From positions 2,294,001 to 2,358,000 of the forward strand of contig JBBPFI010000003.1 of the NCBI GenBank assembly GCA_037974965.1: DNA of 64,000 nt. Reading direction: 5' to 3'. The notes below the pieces were generated by a model. It had not been told where the DNA came from. It ran no database searches and saw nothing but the letters and a program-made list of their open reading frames with translations. The stretch's first letter is position 1, and the number at the start of each line of letters is the position of its first letter. The DNA comes from Dacryopinax spathularia (Eukaryota > Basidiomycota > Dacrymycetes > Dacrymycetales > Dacrymycetaceae). Shown here piece by piece: positions 1 through 11,807 of the stretch. A program made the translations under genes and the position numbers.

Positions 1-1197
1 CGTCGTGCCATGGCCACGCTAGCTGTCCAATGCCACTGCAAGATCTGCGATCGAGCCTCGCAACCGGACGTGATCTGCAAACTTCTCATGGTTGTCTTCA
101 TTTGCCACCTGGTTTCAACGCTCTCTCGCGTATGGATGCCAACTCGATTGGATCCCAAGAAAGAAGGCTTGGAGGGAATCTATCGAAACCTACGACGTTC
201 GCACTCTCGTGCTCGTGATTGGGTCGTCTACCTTGACCCGGACGACCTCCATCCCTTGACTGAAGCAGCCCGTCTATTTATCCTCCCTGCTATCCAGAGC
301 ACAGCGCTATCTGCAGGTGGTCGAAAAGACTGCAGTGCGTTCTCTGCACAGGGTCTTTGTTTGTACATGCACGCCCTTTGCAAGGTGACGGACGACCCGC
401 TCGAAATCTCCCGCATCTACGTCATGCCTGGATGCCTGGAATATAACGACATGATCTATGAAAAGGTGGTCGATTGGACTCAAGTTGATAAAACTGTTCC
501 GCTTGCCACATCTGTGCCAACTCCGGTTGATCTGAGCAAGCCCCTTGACGACACATGCTCCAGCGACATAACTTGCACGATGGAGGTGATGCAACGGATG
601 GGAAACACCAACCTGGAATGCCGTTACAAGGTGGACATACCCAGCCTGAAACGCCAAGTTTTCATCTCGCCCGCTAAAATCACCGGCGACGTCCTAGCGT
701 CCTCTTTCCCCGTGGGATGCATGGGACCCGGCTGGTGTCCCTCGTGGGATGCCTCATGCGTCCGCGACAACCTTTGTCTGCTTCCCACAGAGGCATATTG
801 CTCATTCATCAAGCCACCCAGGAGTCGAGCAATCATAGACGTTCGCCCGTTGTCAAGATATCCCCTTTCACGTTGGGTGGCGCTGCGAGATATCACTGAA
901 GCACCTCCTTGGCGGCTTGGCTCTATTCGTCTTAGAGCCGGGTCTGATGATAGATCGACGAGGGCATTCGCCTTTCTTCAATCAAACCAATGTTGGGCTT
1001 GCTGCTACCAAGCAGTAAAAACGCTGAGCGGTGGTCTCAAGGCAGATGGGGGACTGAAGGGCGTGATTATAGTTAGAGACCTCGAAGCCTTCTGCTGTCC
1101 TTCGAACGCCCACCAACTCCTCGTACAGGGAGCCCAGACTGTCGCGACCTTACCCCGTAAGTTCTGTGTAAATACCAGCCATGACGATCTGAAGTAA
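1..1197 (+). CDS. C-terminal part of an uncharacterised fungal membrane protein (5' end outside window)
   Basis: The reading frame is open to the left edge, so the first Met (position 10) is probably internal and the gene is truncated by the window. The protein aligns along its length with the C-terminal half of the 814-residue protein at 52173-54617. Shared landmarks are a C-x-C-x2-C motif near the start (CHCKIC here, CRCPGC there), a hydrophobic segment ending in LSRV, the block KVTDDPLEISRIYVMPG, and the tail motif FLQSNQC followed by paired Cys. I do not recognise a catalytic domain. It converges on NOC3, whose stop lies 230 bp away. Certain: the paralogy. Unknown: the function. Confidence 0.7.
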   Translation, partial: RRAMATLAVQCHCKICDRASQPDVICKLLMVVFICHLVSTLSRVWMPTRLDPKKEGLEGIYRNLRRSHSRARDWVVYLDPDDLHPLTEAARLFILPAIQSTALSAGGRKDCSAFSAQGLCLYMHALCKVTDDPLEISRIYVMPGCLEYNDMIYEKVVDWTQVDKTVPLATSVPTPVDLSKPLDDTCSSDITCTMEVMQRMGNTNLECRYKVDIPSLKRQVFISPAKITGDVLASSFPVGCMGPGWCPSWDASCVRDNLCLLPTEAYCSFIKPPRSRAIIDVRPLSRYPLSRWVALRDITEAPPWRLGSIRLRAGSDDRSTRAFAFLQSNQCWACCYQAVKTLSGGLKADGGLKGVIIVRDLEAFCCPSNAHQLLVQGAQTVATLPRKFCVNTSHDDLK

Positions 1198-1427
1198 CAA
1201 GCAGTTCAGCTGAAGACTTGCCCACTTGCGAGGAAGCAGAGAGCCCAGAAGCTGGAGCGAGCAGGATACGGCCCAAGGGAGCGCCTGAGATATAGGCATT
1301 CGCGTAACTATGTATGGATCACCAGTAAAGGGATGCGATTCGTCAGCACAGGATCGGGGTGTGTTCGAACCATCGTGGGGGGTTCCAGCACGTCGTAATC
1401 GTGTGCAATCAATCAAGTCTCTCGTCG

Positions 1428-4354
1428 TCAACTCCTAGTCCACTTCAGTAGCGCATCCGCCACGTCTCGCACCTTCCCCTCCCCCACCCTCGGCAACACG
1501 CCCGCCTCCCACGCCCTAGCCTGCGCCCCATTCGCAAGCCCCGGGTCATCCACCTCCCCTCTCCAAATCCCATCCCCCCCTCCCCCCTCCGCAGAACTCT
1601 CAAACAAGACATCCAACTTCGGTTCCCTCGCCCGTAATTGCGCCACAAACTCCAGTGTCCTCACCTGCCCCGAAGGCGGGAGGAAAAGGGCGAGCGTCAG
1701 GAGCCGTTTTGTGTACGCTTGGAGTCGGCTGGCCGGGTGAGCGCGGGCTGTCCCGGCTGTGAGGTGCTTAGGGAGGAAGAGGAGGCTGAGAGCGCGGAAG
1801 AGGATCGTTGTGAGGGATTGTTGTTGGTCGTGTGTTTGGATGGGTCGTGCGGGCCCGTTGGCGGGCTTGGAGGAAGTAGGTGGGAAGTCTGGCTCGAGCG
1901 GGATGATGTATGCTAGGAGGGGTAGGAGCGCATATAATGCATTGATGAACTCTGTCAGGTCGATATTGAGTGCCTCGCCTGTCCCGTTGCGCGTTAGTTC
2001 CCCTCCTTGTCCGAATAAGGCAATCAACGCACCCTGGCCTGTGAGCAGCTGGAAAGCCGTCAAAATACAAAGCAGCTTCGTCCTGCACGCTCTAGCCAGC
2101 TCGCTCTCCTCGCCCACGACCTCCTCACCCTCTTCCCCATCTTCGCCATCCACGGTACGCATGATAGTCTTCAGCGTCTCGAGTAAGTCGCGGAAGAAGT
2201 CGAGGTTGATTAGATGGGCGAAGGATGAGACGCCTGCAAGGGCTGCTGGTAGGAGGCGGTTTCCGTGGGGTGGGGACTTGAGGATCGAGAAGTATAGGAC
2301 GAAGAGCAGTTTGAGTGTTTCGGTGTGCTGTACCAGGAGAAACAAGTCAGCCACTGCTCTCGGTCGTCGCGATACAGGAACGCGTAAAGGGGTCCGGAGA
2401 AAGTGCGAGAGAAAGGGAAAGCGAACGAACCGTCTTAGTCCGCTCCTCTACGTCCACGGCCGCCTCAGCCTCCGCCATCTCCCTCTCGATCTCCCTCGTC
2501 TCCCTCAACGCCTTCCTCTGCTTCTTGCTCAAATGCACCTTCTCCTTCTTTCCCTTCTTCCCCTCCTTCTCCCTTTCCTTATCCTTCCCCTTGCCCTTCC
2601 ATTTGCCCTTGCGCTTATCGTCCTCCGCCGGCCGGCCGAGCTCGGTCTTGAGCCGGAGAGAGAGCAGGGGAATGAGCACGTTGGGGTGCACGCGGAACTT
2701 GCGCTCTTTTATCATCCGGTTCAGGAGGCGAACGAGCTCGAGCGAGGCTTGGCCGGTCCTGTCCTCTCGGAAAACGCGCGTAATGGCCTCCCTGCACATC
2801 TCCGAGTTCTGCGCCCCAATGATCAGCTGTGCTCTCAGACCCGAGTAAGATGATGAGAAAGGAGAAGGGAGGACGCACCTCATCCCACGACTTCCTGCTA
2901 ATCCTCCCCACCACAACACTCATAATATTCGTTCGAAAATTAAAGTGCGTCAGATCCGTCAACAACACACACAAACACCTGAGCGCCACATCCCCCAACT
3001 CCGACCTCTCCTTCACCTCTCTCTCCAGTTCCGCCAGATAGCTCTTGTAGACGGCCACGAGGCCCTGCTCGTACTCACGCGTACGGGCGACCATCTGCGA
3101 CACGCGCTCGGCTTGTTCTTTTTCGGTGAGGGCGCGGATCCGGTAGGAGGGGACGATGTCTTTGAATACGGCGAGGAGGGAGAGGAGGGCGAGTTTGCGC
3201 ACTAGGGGGTCGTTGGGTACGGGAGGGTGGGTAGGGTCGGGGGAGGGGAGGAGGGGGAGGGTGAAGGTGTGGAGTCGGCGGAGGAGACCCAACTACGCAT
3301 ACGGCGGATCAGCATCACTCTCTTCATCGGAAGGCAGGTAAACAGCGGGGACGCACGCTATTCTCCGGATCGGCCATAACATCCTGACACAAACCCGCGA
3401 TCTGCTCTTTCGCCCGCTGAACCCTCTCAGCCCTCGACGGCAAACTGAGCACCGCGGCAGGCGCAGGCCTGCCAAACCTGTTTCCCGTAGCAACTCCATT
3501 CGTCCTTTCCTCCTCCCTCTCCTCCTCCTGCTCTTCCTCCTCTGACTCTGATTCTTCCTCTTCGGCGTCGGAGGTCTGTAAGGGCGCAGGTATTGGGCGA
3601 CCTTCGACGTCTTTCAGCCGTTTTATCTGCCCGGAGGGGAGCTTGATTGGTAGCCGGCCGGGCGGTTTGGGGGCGTCGTCTTCTTCCCACTCTCGACGCC
3701 TCTTTCGGCCCTTCAGCTCATAGGCTTGCTCGAGATCCGATTCCGAAGGCTCGGAAGCCGAACCCTCTGCTTCATCTTGGGACTGCTCTTCCGTAGAGAG
3801 ATCGTCGTCCTCCAGTGATTCGGCCCCGGAATCGTCCTCGTCCTCGTCCTCGTCCGTTCCCGAGACGGCACCGTCCACCCCTTCCCAAGGCGATTCGTCG
3901 TCCGTATGCTCATGCACGCTCGGAAGATCGTCCTCCACCGTCTTCCTAACAGGTTTGCTAAGCTTATGAAGCCTCTCGATCTCCTTCTTGCTCCTACACA
4001 ACATCCGCAATCAGCCTCACTCCCTCCAACCCACAACAACGAAGAAGCAAAGACGCACTTGGCGATCCCTTTCGTATCCAGACTCGTCAGAAACCCCACA
4101 TTTCCCTCCTGGAGGACGTCCAATTCCTGCTCGGAAAGATCGACGTCGACGTCCGACTCGTCTGATCCTGCTGTTTTGGGTTGGGGGATTGGGATGGTAG
4201 GTCGGTCATATGCATGCTGTTTTTTCGTCTTGGGCTGGTCAGCATTCTGCTCGTTCCGTCAGCTCACTGCCCACCCAATGTAGATAACGATACTACACAC
4301 CTTCTTATTAGCCTTTCCCTTCTGCTGCGACCGCTTTCCCTTGACCGGTGCCAT
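1428..4354 (-). CDS. NOC3: Noc3-like nucleolar complex protein (ribosome biogenesis / replication licensing)
   Basis: Six exons: 4354-4301, 4234-4059, 3993-3357, 3292-2879, 2808-2431, 2327-1428; all phases agree, giving 852 residues. Family features in order: a basic N-terminus (MAPVKGKRSQQKGK), a long acidic Asp/Glu/Ser region, the signature RLPIKLPSGQIKRLKD, the conserved NOC3 core (RKLALLSLLAVFKDIVPSYRIR, LTHFNFRTNIM), a Lys-rich stretch (KKEKVHLSKKQRKALRE), and a CBF/Mak21-type helical C-terminus starting HTETLKLLFVLYFSILK. Noc3 proteins act with Noc2 in maturation and export of pre-60S particles in the nucleolus; in yeast Noc3 also takes part in pre-replicative complex formation. It is divergent from the gene at 4610, sharing a 255-bp intergenic region. 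The start is the first ATG of exon 1 that gives the typical basic N-terminus. Confidence 0.9.
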
Positions 4355-4609
4355 CCCTTCTCCACTTCGTGAGGTAGTAGTAATTTCGCCCCAGCCCACA
4401 AAGATAGGGTTCACCCAAATTCTGCAAAGCCTCCGCTCAAACTGAGCATTCACGTGAATTTCATTATATCGCGACCCTGACTTCGAGTAACGTGACTCCC
4501 CGCTTTCCTCATTGTGACCGCCATTCGGACGCCGCCCATTTCCCCTCATAACAGTTCATCAGCCCACATCCTCGCGAGTCAGGAGAATAGTAGCGGAAAG
4601 GAAGGAAGG

Positions 4610-5471
4610 ATGTGGTCCACCAATACTTTCGTCCCCCCCGTCAGAGGCTACGCCGACCCTACCAAGCCCGCTCCCAACTTGCCCACGGTCGAAGACCAAA
4701 AAGCGGACGACCTCCTTCTCTTCTCCCTCCTAGGTCACAAGCCTCCCACGTACGTCCTTTCTTCCCCTTTCCCAACCTCTCAACTGACAGAATCCCGGTG
4801 GTGGGTGTGTAGGAAAGACGAGCTGCTGAAATATAAGCCAAGAGACTGGAACAAGCTTGAACACTTGGAGTCATTCGTCACGATGCGTCAATCCCAGCTC
4901 AGCTCCGAGCTCGAGAGACTCCGTTCTGCCCGTGCGCGCGCCCTGCTCGAGCTCGAAAAACGGCTCTTCCTCGCCTGCCCCACCCGAACAGAGCTCGAGT
5001 CCAACCCAGACCTGGCCTCCGCCTTCGAGGCCGAGAAGGAGCGCGAGCACGAGATCTTCACCAGGAGGTGGAACAGGATGGAGCAGCTCGTCACCGAACT
5101 AGCGTGGCGCGAGATCCTGGAGAAGAAGCGGCAGATCAAGCGGATCATCGCTGATCCCCAGCCGAAGAACTACCCGTCTGTGAGGGTGCCAAGGGGGTGG
5201 GAGGAGCTGAGGGCGTATCCGGAGTATATGCAGCTGGATTTCGTGAGGCTGTTGTTGAGACATGTGGATGGGCAGCTGTTTAAGAGCGTTTTGAGGGATA
5301 GTAGGTGGCATAAGGATAAGGAGGTGGCGGATTTTAATCCGGCGAGGGAGGAGTATCAGAAGGATGTGCGTCGCTCCCTCTGCCTATGCGGATACTTTCC
5401 GGCTAACCTTCCTGCAGAGGCTCTTCCGAGAATACCTCAATCGAAACTTCCAAGTCGTCCGAGATTGGTAA
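4610..5471 (+). CDS. Conserved-looking coiled-coil protein of unknown function
   Basis: Three exons (4610-4749, 4813-5365, 5418-5471) give 248 residues. The last exon is only 54 nt and ends in the basic sequence RLFREYLNRNFQVVRDW. I do not recognise a named domain. The N-terminus has MWSTNTFVPPVRGYADPTKP; the middle (about residues 65-140) is a charged heptad-like helix rich in Leu, Glu and Arg (SELERLRSARARALLELEKR), then a Trp-containing region. No signal peptide or membrane segment is seen. The start at 4610 is preferred over an in-frame ATG at 4514 because the latter lies close to the divergent NOC3 start and would add a low-information leader. The exon structure is well supported by phase; function is open. 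Confidence 0.75.
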
Positions 5472-5727
5472 CCGCCCCCCTCCGTCCAGACGTCCACAGG
5501 CAAGCATAGGTACAGGTATAGGTATACCAACTCATCTTGATATCACATCCTCTCCTAGTTATATCGATGTATACTACCCCAAACCCGTCTAGGGCCATCC
5601 AGGGCCATCTACCAGCTACCAGCTAATTGTACATTCCACCCCTTCTTTCCCTTCTTGCCCTGACCTCCACTACTCGCTCAATATTGAGAGATATTAGGAG
5701 ATCTTGAGCATCGAGTGGTTGAGCAGG

Positions 5728-8168
5728 TCAGTCAGTGTGAACCCTCCATTTTTGCGCTGGCACTGCTTGCAGCCTGCGCGCTGCGGGGCCGATGTAGGCG
5801 AGGAAGATTATTACGCCGAGGGTCATGCATATCCACGATACTATCGTTGGTCAGTTGGGTGTCCTGTACACGAGAATGAGGGTGACCGACGCACCGGTAT
5901 AGAAACCGTCTTTTTCTGTTACGCACGTCCCGCCGAGGTCCTTACATTGGGCTTTACCGTGCTCGGAGACGCATTCGCTCGCTAAAGACCGCATTAGCCG
6001 CTGAAGAGCGTATATGCGAGATCTTGCTCACCTTGTAAGGCGATGTTGTCCCCTTCTCCGGTTGGGATAGAGCATGTCGCGACGGAGAAGAGGTCGACGC
6101 CTTTCAGTACAAAATAGCGAGGCCAGGTCCCTCCCAAGTTTGCAATCTACATCAAACGAATCAGCAAAGCCCCTCCACGCTCTCCCAATCCGGACGTACG
6201 GTGTTCAAGAGCTAAAAACCTCAGTCAGCCTGGATGATTTTGTGGGAGGACCGAAGTACGCACCGTCATGTACGTCCCCCCAATGACAGGATCCGCAATC
6301 TGCGTATGGAACGCCGACACGCCCACAAACTGTATCGTCCCCGCAAACGACGAGAGCACGCTCATAACCACAAGGAACGCAAAGAAGCCCATCGTAAGCG
6401 GAGGGGCAGGCCACCAATAAACGATCCCCAAAAACACCAAACAAAAGCCCAGCCGGACCCAGTACGCATACAGCCAAGGGCGGAGCGCGTGGTCTCCTAT
6501 TGACCAGCGGGCGGCGAGCCAGCCGCCGACGATTTGACAGGGGAAGTCGATGAGGACTGCTATGGCTAGATCTTCCTTCTGGAGCCCTTTTTCGACCATT
6601 TTGAGGGATGAGACGGCGTCGTTGGCTTGGAAACCGATTTTGGAGATGAGGTGGATGAGGCAGAGGGATTGGACGTCTGCATGCGGGAATTAGCTTATAA
6701 CCCACAGAGCTGCCGACCGGGGCTAGGGCGGACTCACGCTTCAACTGGCAGATCCGCCACATAATCTTGTACACCTTGGTCAGGTTCAGGTCCGCACTGT
6801 CCTCATGCGGCGGTTCCTCTTTCTTGAGGAATAAAAGACCAAGCGTAACACAAAAACAGACGATCCCCCAGAACTGGAGGTATGCGCCGAGCGAAAGAAG
6901 AGGGTATTCAAGCGGCTCTTTCCGCCAGTATTTGTTCCTAGTACAGTGTCAGAGGTCGGCATATAGCTGTGAGGGGAAGGTCGGGCTTACGCAAATTCGA
7001 CGCTGTTCAGGGCTAGGAAGACGGTGAAGGAGAGGAAGTAGCCTGAGTTCAGGCCGATGGTCTGACATGTCGATGCGTAGGAGAGGTTCTCTTTCGAGAG
7101 GAGCGTGAGCGCCCAGCCTGCCCATCATATCAGTATTGACGGCAACGAGAGCAGCTGAAATCACATACCATCAACAGCGATATCCTGCGTCGCAGCAAAG
7201 AACACGAGGGTCGTAAAGATGACCGTGAGCCGCGTAACGTCCGGCACGGGCTGTATACCCCATAATAAGCCCACGTTTAGCCTTCGGAATAAGCGCAATC
7301 CTTACCGCATCCAACAAAGCAGGCGCATTCGCCCCCATCCAGATCATCAAACACCCCATAATAGTCTGAATCGGCACAATCCAGCTCTTCCGCCTCCCCA
7401 GCTTGGGCGAGAAGACAGAGTCGACGATGGGCGACCAGAAGAGCTTGAGCGAGTAGGGGTAGGTGCAGAGCGTGAACACGCCTATCTCGGAGTAGGACAG
7501 GCGGGATTTGAGCAGGAAGGGGATGGAGCCGAATGCGAGGCCGATGGGGATCCCTTGGATGAGGTCTGGGCAGCGTAAGCGTAAGCGTACGCTGCATCAG
7601 CATTGCGTTGCTCAAGTTGAGAGAAGGGCGAGGCAGACGCACATAGAATGATCAGCAGCCCAACAGCGTACTTATCCTCCCTAGTCAGCGGCGCCCTCCT
7701 CTCCTTCTCATGCTCGTCCATCTCCCTTATCGTCTCCAGCCCCGTCCGCCTATCCACTCCCTGCTCCGCATGATCCAGCAGGGCCATCTGCACCTCCTCG
7801 CCCCCACCGCCTGTACCATCAGGACCATACCCGTCATCCGAGCCGCTGCTGAAAGAAGCGCGTTTGCCCGCTATGGCCTGCGCTACTTTTATAGCGGTAG
7901 TTTGGAGCGCGTCCGGCTGGGTATGCTCGATCGATATGCTCGCCATCTTTCCTGTCCCTTTCCCGTTCGCTAATGAGGTGGATCTCGAATTCGTCCGCGT
8001 CTCGTCAGACGACCCCTCGTCCCCCTCGTTCTCGTCCTTGATTTCCTGTTCGTCCCCAGCAGCAGAAGACGCGCGCGAAGCCCTGCTCCGATGCCTCTGC
8101 CGAGGCTTGGCACTACTACCAGTCCCGTTCGACAGTACGGATGTTGCTCGAGGCGAATTTTCGGTCAT
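5728..8168 (-). CDS. Acetyl-CoA transporter, AT-1/SLC33 family (ER membrane)
   Basis: Ten exons: 8168-7643, 7565-7306, 7250-7169, 7117-6991, 6937-6738, 6676-6264, 6211-6200, 6146-6032, 5981-5895, 5840-5728; 644 residues. About 170 N-terminal residues are Ser/Thr-rich and cytosolic-like. A multi-span transporter follows, with family signatures LIQGIPIGLAFGSIPFLL, YSLKLFWSPIVDS, ATQDIAVDGWALTLL and DPVIGGTYMTLLNTIANLGG. Near the end is a Cys-containing loop (ASECVSEHGKAQCKDLGGTC) and a last membrane span. Members import acetyl-CoA into the ER lumen for protein and glycan acetylation. Exon 7 is a 12-nt micro-exon encoding LLNT, required to restore this conserved motif. The start is the ATG giving MTENSPRATS. 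Confidence 0.92.
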
Positions 8169-8944
8169 GAAGGTATCAAGCAGCGGTCCAAACGCAAGTG
8201 CCAAAGTGAGCCATGCGATGCGCGTGTGCGCACGACTCCTTTTGAATCTCGCTGCACTAGTACGGGGCTTTCAAACGCAGAGAAGCGGAAAAGCTTCCGG
8301 TGACCACGTCCCTTGCGAGAACTGCCACGTCGCGCTGTCCGTCGCGCGAGCTGAGCAAGCTAAAAAGTCTAATTTCGCGCGCTCATTCCGGACGGAATCA
8401 TGATGCTAGAGGGACGCCACACGCGCATATATCTAGTGAACTTGGAAAAACGAGGTTGGGATTGAGCAGTGGGAAGTAGGGAGTAGGGGAGTAGGATCTC
8501 GACTACTGACAGCAGGACAGCACAGCACAGGGAATGTGTGAGGACGAGGACAGTACAGGAGAGAGGGACAATTTCGGTTTCGAAAAAGAACTCAAAAGAG
8601 GGAGTTAGGAGGAACGAAAACACGCTGAGGTGAGGAGCGTAAAGACCGACATGACGGCTTGGTGAGGACAAGGGGGGTAAGCAGACTCTTTGGGAAAAAC
8701 AGGGAAACAGAGAGAGAACGGACGTTGAGGAGAACGAGGACGTTGGACGCTGGAACCCCATAAAACCCGGTGGAAAGGAAGGGTCGACACACGGACACGT
8801 TTTGAGCAGCCGAATGAAGGGAAGAGATGTGGATAGACAGGAGGATCGAGGTTGAGCGGTTTACTGGCCCACGGGTCGCGATTTATATACTTGACACCCT
8901 TTATACTTTTCGTTTCGGCAGCTCTATCCCTTGAAGCATCGGAT
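8169..8944. other. Intergenic: upstream region of the acetyl-CoA transporter gene
   Basis: No supported coding sequence. On the minus strand the stretch 8400-8850 is rich in pyrimidines and lies directly upstream of the transporter start, consistent with promoter and 5' leader. Open frames here are short and without recognisable features. Confidence 0.5.
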
Positions 8945-10805
8945 TTACGCGCCCTGCTGCGGGTTCTGGCCGTTATTAGCCCCCGCAGCAGGCTGCTGCC
9001 CCGGCTGGCCATAGTACCCTACCGACCAAATCCTATCAGCCAAGTCCCAAAACCCGCATATATGCGCCTGTGTACGTACCGCCCCAGTACTGGTTATAGA
9101 ACACGTTCGGGTCCGAGCCCCACGTCGCCGCTCCCACCGCGTTCATCCCGGACGTCGCTCCCCCCGCCGCACCCGCCGCTGCTGCCGCCGCCGCAGCTGC
9201 AGCGTCGGGCGAGCCGGCACCGGGTTGCGCTGCGCCGGGTGTTCCGGCGCCCGGGGCACCTTGCTGCCCTGGGACGCTGGGCATCGTTGGGAATCCTGGG
9301 TAGCCGGCGAAGTTGTATTGGCTGTAGTTGGGGTTCATGCCGTACATTGCCTGCTGTTGGTCGTCGGGTTTGAAGGGGTCGAAGAAAGTGTCACCGGTTG
9401 GGTCGTCGGGGTTATACAGGGTATGGGATTTGAGGGATATGGACGCGGTTGGGTTAATGTTAGTGAACAGGGTATTCGGGTCGATGTCAGAGAGCGGTTG
9501 CGATTGCGGCATGTGCGGGTATTCAAGATGCGGCGACGAGGATGTGTGCATGTGCAAATTGTGCGGATATGGAGAGAAATGAGAATGGAAGGAATTGGTA
9601 AGCATATCATCACTCGGCGAGCCATACAAGGCGGGGAAAGGAATGCTGACCATGTTGCCGTAGGGGTTCGCGGCGCCCGCGGGAGACCCGCCCGGTGCGG
9701 CCGGTTGCTGTTGGGCAGAGCCATCTCCAGCATTACGGTCCTTGCCCCATGAGACCTTGATCGGGCGGCCGTGGACCATCTGGCCCTGGAGCTGCACGAT
9801 CGCCTGGGCGGCGTTCTCGTGCGAGTCGAGCTTGACGAACGCGAAGCCGCGGTCGGCTTGCATCCTGATCTCGCTGAGGTAGCCGATGGACTGGAAGAGC
9901 GGGATGAGGTCGGCCTGGGTGGCGAAGGGCACGAGGTTGCCAACGTAGACGGTCGTGTTCGTCGCGGGGGACTGAGCGACGACCTGCTCGTACGTGAGGG
10001 GCGGGCCCTGGAAGTTGACGGGCTGGGGCATTCCCATAGGGCGCGCGGCACCCATAGGGGACATGGCGGGCATGCCGCCCATTGGCATGCCGAGGGGCAT
10101 CCCACCGCCCATACCGCCACCCATGCCCATCCCACCGCCCATACCGCCGCCCATCCCTCCTCCGCCACCGCCAGGAGCGCCCTGGGTCTTCTGGTTCGCC
10201 CAGTTGACACGGATCGCACGGCTGCCGAGCCATTCACCGTTCATGGTCGCGATGGCCTGCTCCGCGTCGGTCTTATCGCGGAAAGCGAGGAAACCGTAGC
10301 CCCTGCTCTTGCCCGAGTTCATGTCCCACATAACACGGGCATCGCTCATGGACGGGAAGGCCGCAAAGGCCTTAGCGAGGACCTCGTCGTTGACCTCGGG
10401 ACTGAGATCGCCCACGAAGACATGATAGTGGTTGGACGTGTCCTCCTTGTTCTGCTGGCCCTGGTACGCCCAATTGACGCGGATCTCAGTGTCGAAGATC
10501 TTGCGCCCGTTCAGCGTCTGCAGCGCCGTCTCGGCCGACCGCATGTCCGTGTACTCGACAAAGCCGTAGTTCAGCCCGCCGTGCTGGTAGTTCCGGTCAG
10601 GGATGATCTTGACGTGCTGGACGGGGCCCGCGACGGCAAAGATCTCAGTGAGCATGTACTCGGTCACGCGGGGCGACAGGTTGCCGACGTAGAGATGCGC
10701 CCGACGCTGTGAATGGGGAAACGTAATCCCATGTCAGCTATCACGTACTTTGAGCGAGGGAAGTGGAGGTGTGCGCACGGGAGCCTGAGCAGGAGGAAGA
10801 GCCAT
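8945..10805 (-). CDS. PUB1: PUB1/TIA1-like RNA-binding protein with three RRMs
   Basis: Exons 10805-10779, 10706-9080, 9018-8945; 575 residues. Exon 1 encodes only nine residues. RRM1 begins RRAHLYVGNL and contains YGFVEYTD; RRM2 begins HYHVFVGDLSPEV with RGYGFLAF; RRM3 begins TTVYVGNLVPF with RGFAFVKLD. A Gly/Met-rich linker separates RRM2 and RRM3; the C-terminus is rich in Gln, Pro, Ala and Gly. This layout is that of yeast Pub1 and animal TIA-1, poly(U)- and poly(A)-binding proteins acting in mRNA stability, translation and stress granules. A 300-nt in-frame segment, 9650-9351, has GT/AG ends and could be spliced out (see findings). The leader upstream carries several short repeats. Confidence 0.92.
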
Positions 10806-11807
10806 TATTTATGACGAAAAGCTGATAATAACAACAGGTTAGTTAGCTGCGGGAGAGTGGTGGAGATGAGGGACGCACTGAGACTGATAACGGAGTCTTG
10901 AGGGATGGATGGAATGTAAGGATTTAGGTTGACTTGTCAAAGCCCGGCGTGACCAGAGAGAGAGTGCTGGAGATGATGATGATGACTTAGGTGATGAAAA
11001 CAGCAACAGCAACAGCAACAGGAGTAGGTGAGACTGAGATCAGAGCAGAGCAGAGCAGAGCAGAGCCGAGGAGGAGAGGAGAGGAAGAGAGGAAAGAGAC
11101 AGAGAAGGAGGAGAAGGGAGACGGGGAGAAGGAAGATCTGTCTGTTTGAGCGAGGAGTGGGATGGTGGTCGGTGAAAGAGATGAATACGAGGTGTGAACG
11201 AGTGGTTAAAGGGGGTTCGGGCGACGCGTAACGACACACACAGCACCCTCCTCGCAGTACTAACTATACTACCCTTGCACTACTCTCTGTGTATGCTTAT
11301 GCTACCCTTCCCACTGATTCGCTGTGCTGTATTCCCCCCGGCCACTCGGATCGTATCCTCCGTTTCGCACGTAAGGAACTGAAAAGATTCTCCGACCATA
11401 ATGCAATTTGCTTCCGACGTGCTTCTTCGCCCGCCGCCCACCAAGCACAGTCCGAGTCCCTGCCCTGCCCGAATGCCGAACCCTCCGAGCACACACTCTA
11501 CTGATGATCAAAGGGTATTGCTGTGCCGTGCTTCTCATTAGGTTAGTCCGATGATTGATGTGCTGGCTAATGGGTGTCCGCAGCAGGGAGAAGGCGTGAG
11601 GCATGAGGTGACCCGGGACCGCGGACTTGGGATAAGTGGGTGTGCGAAGGCCCGCCGCAAAGGAATAGAAGCGCGATTAGCTACCTAGGGCTCTATGCCA
11701 ATCAGTACGGCATGTATGCACCTCCACCTCACATCCCCACATTTTGCAGTTTAGTAGGCCAAATGATCATTGCATTGCATCACAGTACCACACCCTCTCA
11801 TAGTAGA
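10806..11807. other. Intergenic between PUB1 (5' side) and PHB1 (3' side)
   Basis: No supported gene. The PUB1-proximal half contains simple repeats (next entry). The PHB1-proximal half (11230-11807) shows no recognisable feature; the PHB1 stop is at 11808-11810. Confidence 0.5.
10972..11100. repeat. Cluster of simple repeats in the PUB1 upstream region
   Basis: Seen directly: a GAT run around 10972-10985, a CAGCAA run at about 11001-11020, a CAGAG pentanucleotide run at 11041-11065, then a purine-rich AG tract to about 11130. On the PUB1 sense strand these read as pyrimidine-rich runs in the promoter or 5' leader. Confidence 0.85.

Noticed and set aside
1768-2853. Long plus-strand frames over the NOC3 gene (for example 1759-2853)
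   Set aside because: Antisense shadows of the NOC3 C-terminal exons, low-complexity and without features.
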